DNA of 64,000 bases from Clostridiales bacterium. Its GTDB lineage: Bacteria > Bacillota > Clostridia > Christensenellales > Christensenellaceae. The position numbers were made by a program, and so were the translations under genes. Location of the stretch: contig SVGZ01000006.1 in assembly GCA_015056045.1 (NCBI GenBank), forward strand, positions 1 to 64,000, written 5' to 3'. Positions 37,471 through 45,205 of this stretch are shown here, piece after piece (positions within the stretch are counted from its first letter, which is position 1; the number at the start of each line of letters is the position of its first letter). The notes beneath the pieces were generated by a model. That model did no database searches. It was not told the DNA's origin and worked only from the letters and a program-made list of their open reading frames with translations.

Positions 37471-38409
37471 TTACTGATTGTTTTTGGTCAGCTCGATGAA
37501 GATATCTTCGAGCGTCATGTTCATGCCGGAGAATTCAAGGATCGGGAGCTTCGCTTCAGCCATCTTGTAGAAGATCTTTTCGCGGATATCCTTTTCGGGT
37601 TCGCATTCGATGAGCAGCTTCGATGTATTTGCCGCTTCGGAGCGGAGGAAGTCTGTCTTTGTGATCTCTTTGATGCCGGAAAGCGCTTCCATGATCGCTT
37701 TTCTTGTGCCTTTTGCCGTCAAGGAAAGGGAATTCTGTCCATACATCAAACGCATGAGGTTTGCGGGTTCATCGTTTGCGATGAGGTGTCCGTTTGCCAG
37801 AATGAGAAGCCTGTCGCAGACAGCGCTGATCTCCTGCATGATGTGGCTCGAAAGAATGACGGTGCGGTTTTTGCCGAGCTCTTTGATCAGGTCACGGATC
37901 TCGATGATCTGCAGCGGGTCAAGACCGACTGTCGGTTCGTCTAAAATGACGACTTTCGGGTCAGCGATGATCGCCTGTGCCAAGCCTGTCCTCTGGCGGT
38001 AGCCTTTGGAAAGGTTTTTGATGAGTCTTCCGCGCATTGGGGTTAAGCCTGTTGCTTCGAGGGCATACTCGATGCGGCTCTTGATCTGCGAGCGCTTGAT
38101 GCCCTTTAATTCCGCAGCGAAGCGAAGATATTCAACAGGCGTCATATCGAGGTAGACAGGCGGCTGTTCGGGCAAATAGCCGATGAGCTTTTTGGCTTCT
38201 TCGGGCTGTTCAAAAATATCGATGCCGTCTATTTTGACAGTACCGGATGTGGCGGAGATATAGCCCGTCATGATGTTCATGATGGTGCTCTTGCCTGCGC
38301 CGTTGTGGCCGAGGAGACCGTAGACCTTGTCATCCTCAACGGTGAAACTGACTGAATCGACTGCTTTTGCTTCAGTATATATCTTCGTCAGGTCAGTCAC
38401 TTCTATCAT
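37471..38409 (-). CDS. ABC transporter ATP-binding protein, GldA-like
   Basis: Walker A GHNGAGKST, LSKGYRQR, VILDEPTVGLDP; start MIEVTDLTKIY. Confidence 0.92.
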   Translation of the reverse strand: MIEVTDLTKIYTEAKAVDSVSFTVEDDKVYGLLGHNGAGKSTIMNIMTGYISATSGTVKIDGIDIFEQPEEAKKLIGYLPEQPPVYLDMTPVEYLRFAAELKGIKRSQIKSRIEYALEATGLTPMRGRLIKNLSKGYRQRTGLAQAIIADPKVVILDEPTVGLDPLQIIEIRDLIKELGKNRTVILSSHIMQEISAVCDRLLILANGHLIANDEPANLMRLMYGQNSLSLTAKGTRKAIMEALSGIKEITKTDFLRSEAANTSKLLIECEPEKDIREKIFYKMAEAKLPILEFSGMNMTLEDIFIELTKNNQ

Positions 38410-38590
38410 AAGTTTTCCTCCCTTTGATAGCATGGAAAAGCAGGTCATGCCTTCCATATAATTGTATTGTTTTTCTCGTGCTGCAAGCTGCAGCTTTACA
38501 TTATAATATAACACATTTTGCGCAGAATAGATATGAATAAAATGTGTATTTCTTCATTATATTGTCAGGATATTTTACAAAAAGAAAAAA

Positions 38591-38613
38591 GCTGCCGATT
38601 TGGCAGCAGTTTT
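38591..38613. terminator. Bidirectional terminator
   Basis: aaaaaaGCTGCCgatttGGCAGCagtttttt. Confidence 0.75.
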
Positions 38614-38627
38614 TTATGTGAGAATGA

Positions 38628-38987
38628 TCAGGTTGTTGTTACTTCAAGCCAGTAACCATCGGGATCTTCGACGAAATAGATGCCCATAGCCGGATTTTCG
38701 AAGCAGATAACGCCCATTTCTTTGTGATGCTGATAAGAAGCTTCGAAATCATCTGTCCAGAAGCAAAGGTGAATTTCGTTATCGCCGAGGTTATAAGGTT
38801 CTGTTCTGTCTTTTAACCATGTGAGCTCGATCTGGTGTTCGCCGTGTTCGTTTGCGATAAAGCAAAGTGTGAAATCATCGTTATCGACTCTGCGGACAAC
38901 CTTCAGACCGAAAGCTTCTTCATAGAATTTGAGGGATTTTTCGAGGTCGAGTACGTTGAAGTTATTGTGTACCATTTTATGGATCAT
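38628..38987 (-). CDS. VOC superfamily / lactoylglutathione lyase-like protein
   Basis: MVHNNFNVLDLEKSLKFYEEAFGLK...MGIYFVEDPDGYWLEV. Confidence 0.9.
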   Translation of the reverse strand: MIHKMVHNNFNVLDLEKSLKFYEEAFGLKVVRRVDNDDFTLCFIANEHGEHQIELTWLKDRTEPYNLGDNEIHLCFWTDDFEASYQHHKEMGVICFENPAMGIYFVEDPDGYWLEVTTT

Positions 38988-39089
38988 TTCAAATTCCTCC
39001 GTTGTATTTGCTGTGGTTTTATTATAAACGGGATGCCGGTCTTTTGTAAAGCGGAACGGCAAAAAATTGATTATTTGCGGTAATCCGCC

Positions 39090-39117
39090 TTGACTAAAAA
39101 TGGGAGTGGTATATAAT
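39090..39117 (+). promoter_or_regulatory. Promoter of the small-membrane-protein cluster
   Basis: TTGACT, 16 bp, TATAAT. Confidence 0.6.
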
Positions 39118-39205
39118 TAAACCATAAAGGTTTATAAAGAATATTTGCGGAAACTTTTGCTGAAGTGCGGTTTATTGGCATTGAAATAAACAGGAGGATC
39201 ACGAA

Positions 39206-39733
39206 ATGAAGAAAAAGATTCTGATGATCGTCGTCATCGTCTATGTCGTCGTCAGCGTATTGATGATCGCTTCCATGGATAAAAAAGTCAAAAGACTTGA
39301 AAAAGAAAAGCTCGAGCTTTCAGGCTCTGTGATAAATCGCAGCAGTCCGGATGTGGGTGAGATCATTTCGGAAGAAGAGGAAAAAACTTTCCGGCATAAT
39401 CTGTGGAAACTCAATCTCTATTTTCATTTGCTTGACGGTATTCCAAACAAAAGTGTTCATGCTTTTATCTCATACGGCTTACCATGCAAATGCGGTTCCT
39501 ATGTGGATATGGATACTCTTGTTAAATGGACTGAAGAAGGGGTTCCGTATAGTATTGCCGAATACTGCTTTCTTGAAAAACGTGCAGGCAGAATGCCTTC
39601 TTCGTGGATCGTAAGCATCAGGGAAGGCGAGGAAGTTTATGACAACGAACGCAGTATTATCGTTGAAATGGATGATGGAAATTGCTACAGACTAGGGTTT
39701 TTTGGTTATGTCTACGAGCTTGAAATGGAATGA
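39206..39733 (+). CDS. Hypothetical membrane-anchored protein
   Basis: Single N-terminal TM helix and SD AGGAGG; no recognised family. Confidence 0.55.
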   Translation: MKKKILMIVVIVYVVVSVLMIASMDKKVKRLEKEKLELSGSVINRSSPDVGEIISEEEEKTFRHNLWKLNLYFHLLDGIPNKSVHAFISYGLPCKCGSYVDMDTLVKWTEEGVPYSIAEYCFLEKRAGRMPSSWIVSIREGEEVYDNERSIIVEMDDGNCYRLGFFGYVYELEME

Positions 39734-39747
39734 GAGAAGGCATCTGC

Positions 39748-40272
39748 ATGAAAAAAGTTTTACTTTGGCTCATTCCGATCGTGATGCTTGCATTGCTGTT
39801 CGTCTTCCGATTCCATATCATTCCTTATGGTATTCACATGACGGACGAACAGTATGGCAGAGTTTTTGGATTATCAAAAAGAAATACCGATCTCGCTGAA
39901 ATCAAAACGGTTTTCGGTGAACCCGACAGCATTGCATATGTGAAGCGGGAATCATGGTGTCATACGATCGAGGTTTGTTATGAAGAGGAAGGACTTCTTT
40001 TTCGATGTTCGGCAAACCCGATAACAAAGGGGTTGCAGGATGTCGATTTTGGTGTTTCCCGTATCGAAATAACAAATGAAGATTATGTGTTCGGCCTTTT
40101 TGGTGCACACGTCGGCAGTACAAAAGAAGAAATCGAGAAGATTTACGGAAAACTGAACAAATCAGAGGATGATCGATACAGTTACTGCAATTTTGATTAT
40201 TTTACTTACATCGAGTTTGTGTATGATGAATATGATGTTGTGGAAAGAATTATCATTGGTAATATCTGCTGA
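39748..40272 (+). CDS. Hypothetical membrane-anchored protein
   Basis: Single N-terminal TM helix; SD GAGAAGG before ATG 39748. Confidence 0.55.
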   Translation: MKKVLLWLIPIVMLALLFVFRFHIIPYGIHMTDEQYGRVFGLSKRNTDLAEIKTVFGEPDSIAYVKRESWCHTIEVCYEEEGLLFRCSANPITKGLQDVDFGVSRIEITNEDYVFGLFGAHVGSTKEEIEKIYGKLNKSEDDRYSYCNFDYFTYIEFVYDEYDVVERIIIGNIC

Positions 40273-40284
40273 AAGGGGTTTTCT

Positions 40285-40701
40285 ATGAAAAAAACAAAAG
40301 TGCTCATGATCCTTCTGTGTGCAGGATTGCTGCTTTTTGTCTTGTTCTATAAACCTTTGTACAAAATAGGGACAGGCTCGTTTGATTTGGAGGATGAACA
40401 TTATCAATCATATATTCGGGATTATCCTGAACTGGCTGAAAGGCTCGACTGGCCTGTGCATGGTATAAAGATCAGCGATACAGAGGATCGTCGTACTATG
40501 GTTTTGGAAGCGGAAAAATTATGGATCGAGATTTATGGAGAAGATACCGTAGAGGAACGTCCTTATCGTGTGTTGTATGATGAGAAATATGGCGTGTATA
40601 TGATTCATGGAACATTGCCTCTGTTTTATGGCGGAGGAACGGCGTATATGCTTATCGAAGACGGAACTGGGGAAATCATTGCCATTTGGCATGAAAAATA
40701 A
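40285..40701 (+). CDS. Membrane-anchored NTF2-fold immunity-like protein (YbbC/YhhH-like)
   Basis: AEKLWIEIYGEDTVEERPYRVLYDEKYGVYMIHGTLPLFYGGGTAYMLIEDGTGEIIAIWHEK resembles the NTF2-fold immunity pattern. Confidence 0.6.
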   Translation: MKKTKVLMILLCAGLLLFVLFYKPLYKIGTGSFDLEDEHYQSYIRDYPELAERLDWPVHGIKISDTEDRRTMVLEAEKLWIEIYGEDTVEERPYRVLYDEKYGVYMIHGTLPLFYGGGTAYMLIEDGTGEIIAIWHEK

Positions 40702-40716
40702 GAACTTTAATAAAAG

Positions 40717-40750
40717 CAGCATGGTACTAACAAAACCATGCTGTTTTTGT
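40717..40750 (+). terminator. Intrinsic terminator
   Basis: CAGCATGGtactaacaaaaCCATGCTGTTTTTG. Confidence 0.8.
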
Positions 40751-40867
40751 TAAAAACTATTGTTAATTTTCTTTTTCTCATATATAATAAATTTGTGCAA
40801 TCAGTATAAAACTTAACATCTCCCGCTTTATGCGGAACAATATTGTTAACTTGAGAGAGGAAAGAAT

Positions 40868-41692
40868 ATGAGAGGAATCAGCGGAAAATCTGCGATCATC
40901 ACCGGCGGAACCAGCGGTATCGGCTTTGCTACGGCAGAAAGGCTCCTTTCGCTCGGCTGCAAAGTGATCATTACCGGCAGAAAACGTGAAAAAGGCGAGG
41001 CTGCCTTGGCTAAACTCAGGGAAGCTTACCCCGATACAGAGAGTGATATTTTTATCGGCGATATGGGCGTTGAACAGAATTGCATCGACCTTATGGCAAT
41101 GGGCATCGAGAAATTCGGTAAAGTCGATTTTCTTGTCAATAATGCCTTTGCGTTCACCCGTTGGGCTTGGACGGCAAGCAGATGGGATTGGGAACATGTT
41201 ATGGAATGCGGCCCGATCAACTATGCAACGATGATCCAGCAGTATTACCTCCAGCATCCGAAAGATCATAAGGGTGCGATCGTCAATGTTTCTTCTGTTT
41301 CTGCTTATGTTGCGCAGCCGAGAAGCTGGACCTATAACTCCGCAAAAGGCGCTGTCCGTCAGCTGACAAAATGCACAGCCATAGACCTTGCACCGAACAT
41401 CCGCGTCAACAGCGTTTCCCCGGCAAATGTTATGACGGATGAGATCACAAGACTTCACCCCGATAAGACGATGGAAGAGCTTCTTGCAGAAGAAGATAAA
41501 CAGCATCTCCATGGCAGACCGATCCGTTCGGATGAATGTGCGAGTGCGATCGTATTCCTTCTTTCCGACGATGCTTCGGCAATCACGGCAACAAACCTTC
41601 CTGTCGATTCCGGTTATACAGCGGTCGGTGCATGCGGTTATCCGGATCCGGATCTTGGTCCTTCGCTTACAGGCTACATCGGTTCGAACTAA
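40868..41692 (+). CDS. SDR family oxidoreductase, copy 1
   Basis: GGTSGIGFATAERL cofactor motif and YNSAKGA catalytic YxxxK. Confidence 0.93.
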   Translation: MRGISGKSAIITGGTSGIGFATAERLLSLGCKVIITGRKREKGEAALAKLREAYPDTESDIFIGDMGVEQNCIDLMAMGIEKFGKVDFLVNNAFAFTRWAWTASRWDWEHVMECGPINYATMIQQYYLQHPKDHKGAIVNVSSVSAYVAQPRSWTYNSAKGAVRQLTKCTAIDLAPNIRVNSVSPANVMTDEITRLHPDKTMEELLAEEDKQHLHGRPIRSDECASAIVFLLSDDASAITATNLPVDSGYTAVGACGYPDPDLGPSLTGYIGSN

Positions 41693-41721
41693 GCCGCTTT
41701 TTCTGAATTTGAGGTAAGATT

Positions 41722-42561
41722 ATGAAGAATTTTAAAGGTATTGAAGGAAAATCCGCGATCGTTACCGGCGGAACATCCGGCATCGGTTATGCAACGGCTG
41801 AACGCCTTGTCGAAGAAGGCTGCCTTGACATCATCATTTCCGGCAGAAATCAGGAAAAAGGCGAAAGAGCGCTTGCACAGTTCAAAAAAGATCATCCCGA
41901 AGCAAATATCCATCTTTTCATCGGCGATATGAGCAAGGAACAGACCTGTATCGACCTCATGGCAATGGGTATTAAACTTTTTGGTAAGGTCGATTTCCTC
42001 GTCAACAATGCGTTTGCCTTCACACGCTATGCATGGACTGCTACACGAGAAAACTGGATGAACGTTATGCGCGGCGGTGTCATCAATTATGCAACGATGA
42101 TCTCGCAGTATAAGCTGCAGCATCCCGATGATCACAAGGGTGCGATCGTCAATGTTTCTTCCATTTCCGCACACATCGCACAGCCGAGAAGCTGGACCTA
42201 CAACTCCGCAAAAGGTGCTGTCGATATGCTGACAAAACAGGCAGGCGTCGATTTAGCGCCGAATATCCGCGTCAACAGTATTTCTCCCGCAGGCGTTTTC
42301 TCCAACGAAACGGTCAAAAACTCCATGGCAAGAGGTGCAAAGGATGCTGAAGAAGTCAAAAATCAGCCGCAGCCGACGCATCTTATGGGCCGTATGATCA
42401 TGCCAGAAGAATGTGCAGGGCCGATCGTCTTCCTGCTTTCCGATGAGGCAAGCTCCATCAGCGCAACAGACCTTCCTGTTGATATGGGCTATATGGCTGT
42501 TGGTGCAGGCGGTTTCCCGAGGGAAGATATGGGCGATCTCCTTTGCCGCAGTACAGACTGA
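41722..42561 (+). CDS. SDR family oxidoreductase, copy 2
   Basis: GGTSGIGYATAERL, YNSAKGA; strongly similar to the preceding ORF. Confidence 0.93.
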   Translation: MKNFKGIEGKSAIVTGGTSGIGYATAERLVEEGCLDIIISGRNQEKGERALAQFKKDHPEANIHLFIGDMSKEQTCIDLMAMGIKLFGKVDFLVNNAFAFTRYAWTATRENWMNVMRGGVINYATMISQYKLQHPDDHKGAIVNVSSISAHIAQPRSWTYNSAKGAVDMLTKQAGVDLAPNIRVNSISPAGVFSNETVKNSMARGAKDAEEVKNQPQPTHLMGRMIMPEECAGPIVFLLSDEASSISATDLPVDMGYMAVGAGGFPREDMGDLLCRSTD

Positions 42562-42580
42562 TTTTAATAAAAATATACGG

Positions 42581-42609
42581 AATACCCGAATTAATTTCGG
42601 GTATTTTTT
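42581..42609 (+). terminator. Intrinsic terminator after SDR pair
   Basis: AATACCCGAAttaatTTCGGGTATTTTTT. Confidence 0.85.
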
Positions 42610-42636
42610 GTATTTTTATACAAATAGTGCTATAAT
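42608..42636 (+). promoter_or_regulatory. Possible distal pyr promoter (P1)
   Basis: TTGTAT, 17 bp, TATAAT. Confidence 0.45.
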
Positions 42637-42719
42637 AGCAAGTGAGGCAGGGTATAAAACCCAAGGTAATTTTACCGGGAAAATTTCTGTTGATTTATGG
42701 ACAATTAGGGGAAAATAAC

Positions 42720-42748
42720 TTGACATCGCAGGCCTCTTGTGATACATT
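42720..42748 (+). promoter_or_regulatory. Proximal pyr operon promoter (P2)
   Basis: TTGACA, 17 bp, TACATT. Confidence 0.7.
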
Positions 42749-42753
42749 AAATT

Positions 42754-42843
42754 GAAATGTATTTCCGGCGGTAACCGGATTTCAGCAAGCTGATAAAAAG
42801 CTTCGGACTGAAAATTCAACCTGCCGGCAGGCAGCTTTTTTTA
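42754..42843 (+). ncRNA. pyr operon leader with candidate transcription attenuator
   Basis: Hairpin GAAAT..TCCGG/CCGG..ATTTC, hairpin TTTCAG..AAGCT/AGCTT..CTGAAA, then terminator CTGCCggcaGGCAGCTTTTTTT 25 nt before the pyrC ATG. Confidence 0.65.
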
Positions 42844-42867
42844 TGTAAAGGATCAAAGGAGTCATTC

Positions 42868-44145
42868 ATGCAGTATTTGCTGAAAAATGCAAAAGTTTAT
42901 ATGGATCGTCAGTTCAAAAAGGCTGATATTCTTATAGACGGCGGTTTTGTTTCAAAAATTGAGGAAGTTATTCCTCATTGTTCGGAAGCAAAGGTATTTG
43001 ACTTTTCCGATTGTATTATTGTTCCCGGTTTGATAGATGTGCATGTTCACCTCAGAGAGCCGGGTTTTTTGTATAAAGAAACCATCGAAACAGGCACTAT
43101 GGCAGCAGCACATGGCGGTATTACGCATATCTGCCCGATGCCGAACCTAAACCCTGTTCCCGATAATGCGGAAAACCTCGAAGTGCAGCTTGATGCCATC
43201 AAGAAAACGGCAAAAGTCAGTGTCTATCCCTTTGCGGCGATCACAAAAGGGCAGAAAGGCGAAGAGCTTGCCGATCTTGAAGCAATGGCAGAAAATGCGA
43301 TCGGTTATTCCGATGACGGCAAAGGCGTACAGAGCGATGACATGATGCGCGAAGCGATGCGCCGTGCAAAGGCTTTGGGAAAGATCATTTCCGCACATTG
43401 CGAAGATGAATCCCTTCTCGAAGGCATCATCGTCCACGACGGTGAATTTGCAAGGTCGCTTGGCTTAAAAGGAATTTCCGATAAGAGCGAATGGATGCAG
43501 ATCGCAAGAGATATCGAGCTCGTCCGCGAAACAGGCGTCAAATATCATGTCTGCCATATTTCCTCGAAGGAAAGCATCCGCGTCATCCGAGAAGCGAAGA
43601 AACAGGGCATCGACATCACCTGTGAAACAGGTCCGCATTACCTTGTCCTCGATGATACCATGATCTGCGATGACGGTGGATTCAAAATGAACCCGCCGAT
43701 CCGCAGCAGAGAAGATAAGCTCGCATTGATCGAAGGCATCCTCGATGGAACGGTCGATATGATCGCAACAGACCACGCACCGCACAGCGCAGAGGAAAAG
43801 TCCAAAGGTCTGGGCTTCAGCATGAACGGTATCGTTGGCCTTGAGACATCCTTTGCCATGTCCTATACAGGGCTTGTAAAGACGGGGATCATAAGCTTAG
43901 AACAGTTAATGTCGCTTATGCACGATAACGCAAAAGAGCGTTTCGGCATCGGCGGTGAAATAGAGATCGGCAAAGCTGCAGACCTTGCGGTTTTCGACCT
44001 CACACATGAATATGAAATCAACCCGGAAGACTTCTTATCCAAAGGCAAGAGCACACCTTTTGCCGGCGTGAAAGCTTTTGGGAAATGTTTAATGACTTTT
44101 GCAAACGGAGGAATCGTATGGCAAGACAATTCGACAGAAAATTAG
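42868..44145 (+). CDS. pyrC: Dihydroorotase
   Basis: DVHVHLREPG metal motif, ATDHAPHSAEEK. Confidence 0.96.
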   Translation: MQYLLKNAKVYMDRQFKKADILIDGGFVSKIEEVIPHCSEAKVFDFSDCIIVPGLIDVHVHLREPGFLYKETIETGTMAAAHGGITHICPMPNLNPVPDNAENLEVQLDAIKKTAKVSVYPFAAITKGQKGEELADLEAMAENAIGYSDDGKGVQSDDMMREAMRRAKALGKIISAHCEDESLLEGIIVHDGEFARSLGLKGISDKSEWMQIARDIELVRETGVKYHVCHISSKESIRVIREAKKQGIDITCETGPHYLVLDDTMICDDGGFKMNPPIRSREDKLALIEGILDGTVDMIATDHAPHSAEEKSKGLGFSMNGIVGLETSFAMSYTGLVKTGIISLEQLMSLMHDNAKERFGIGGEIEIGKAADLAVFDLTHEYEINPEDFLSKGKSTPFAGVKAFGKCLMTFANGGIVWQDNSTEN

Positions 44146-45203
44146 TCCTTGAAAACGGCGATGTATATGCCGGCTATGCTTTCGGCGCAGATATCGAGCG
44201 CGTATGCGAACTCGTATACAATACAGCAGTAGTCGGTTATCAGGAGATCATTTCCGATCCTTCCTATACCTATCAGGCTGTCGTCATGACCTATCCGCTG
44301 ATCGGCAACTATGGCGTTACAGAGGAAGATAACGAAACAAACAATCCCCAGATCGGTGCGCTGATCGTTCGTGAATACAACGATTCGCCTTCCAACTTCC
44401 GCTATACCAAAACACTTGGCGAAACACTGGAAGAAGATAAAGTTCCCGGTCTTGAGGGCATCGATACAAGAAAGCTCACACGCTTCATCCGTGATAACGG
44501 CAGCATCAAAGGCATGATCTGCAATTTCGACAGACCGACCGAAGAAGCTCTCGAAATCATCAAAAATACAGAGATCAGAAAGAATGCTGTTTCCGTCGTC
44601 AGCTGCAAAAAGCGCTGGTATTCGAGAACATTCAACCCGAAATACAATGTTATCGCGATCGACTGCGGCATCAAGCACAGCATCATCAGAAGCCTTAACG
44701 CAAGAGGCTGCAACCTTACGATCGTTCCCTGGAACACAACGATCGAAGAGATCGAAAACATGAATCCGGATGGCATCCTCATTTCCAACGGCCCCGGAGA
44801 TCCGCACGAAGTCAAAGAAGTTATCGAACTCGTAAAAAAGCTCCGCGGAAGACACCCGATTTTTGGTATTGGCCTTGGCCATCTTCTGATCAACCTCGCA
44901 TACGGTGCGGAAGTTTATAAGATGAAAAACGGCCACAGAGGCGGCAATTACCCGGTCAAAGTCCTTGAAAACGGCAAAGTTCTTATCACAGGACAGAACC
45001 ACAGTTATGCCGTTTGCGCGGAAAGCCTCGAAGGTACAGGCCTTAGCGTAACCTGCAAGAATGTTGTTGATGGTTCCGTTGAAGGAACGGAAGCAAAAAC
45101 AGACCGCGTATTCAGCCTCCAGTATCATCCGGATGATACAGCAGGCCCCGAAGGTACGGTAAATCCCTTTGACAGATTTATCGCCATGATGGAGGAAAAA
45201 TAA
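44118..45203 (+). CDS. carA: Carbamoyl-phosphate synthase small subunit with altered glutaminase site
   Basis: CarA N-terminal domain LVLENGDVYAGYAFGA; GATase motif reads PIFGIGLGHLL and QYHPDD. Confidence 0.94.
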   Translation: MARQFDRKLVLENGDVYAGYAFGADIERVCELVYNTAVVGYQEIISDPSYTYQAVVMTYPLIGNYGVTEEDNETNNPQIGALIVREYNDSPSNFRYTKTLGETLEEDKVPGLEGIDTRKLTRFIRDNGSIKGMICNFDRPTEEALEIIKNTEIRKNAVSVVSCKKRWYSRTFNPKYNVIAIDCGIKHSIIRSLNARGCNLTIVPWNTTIEEIENMNPDGILISNGPGDPHEVKEVIELVKKLRGRHPIFGIGLGHLLINLAYGAEVYKMKNGHRGGNYPVKVLENGKVLITGQNHSYAVCAESLEGTGLSVTCKNVVDGSVEGTEAKTDRVFSLQYHPDDTAGPEGTVNPFDRFIAMMEEK

Positions 45204-45205
45204 TT

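Noticed and set aside
42754-42843. Known PyrR-binding element
   Set aside because: No match by eye to the PyrR anti-antiterminator consensus; left as an unclassified leader pending covariance search.
44142-45128. 328-aa minus-strand ORF
   Set aside because: Shadow ORF opposite carA; composition (C/F/D-rich) and lack of SD argue against coding. The same applies to other long antisense ORFs over carB, pyrD, pyrE, argG and ruvB.
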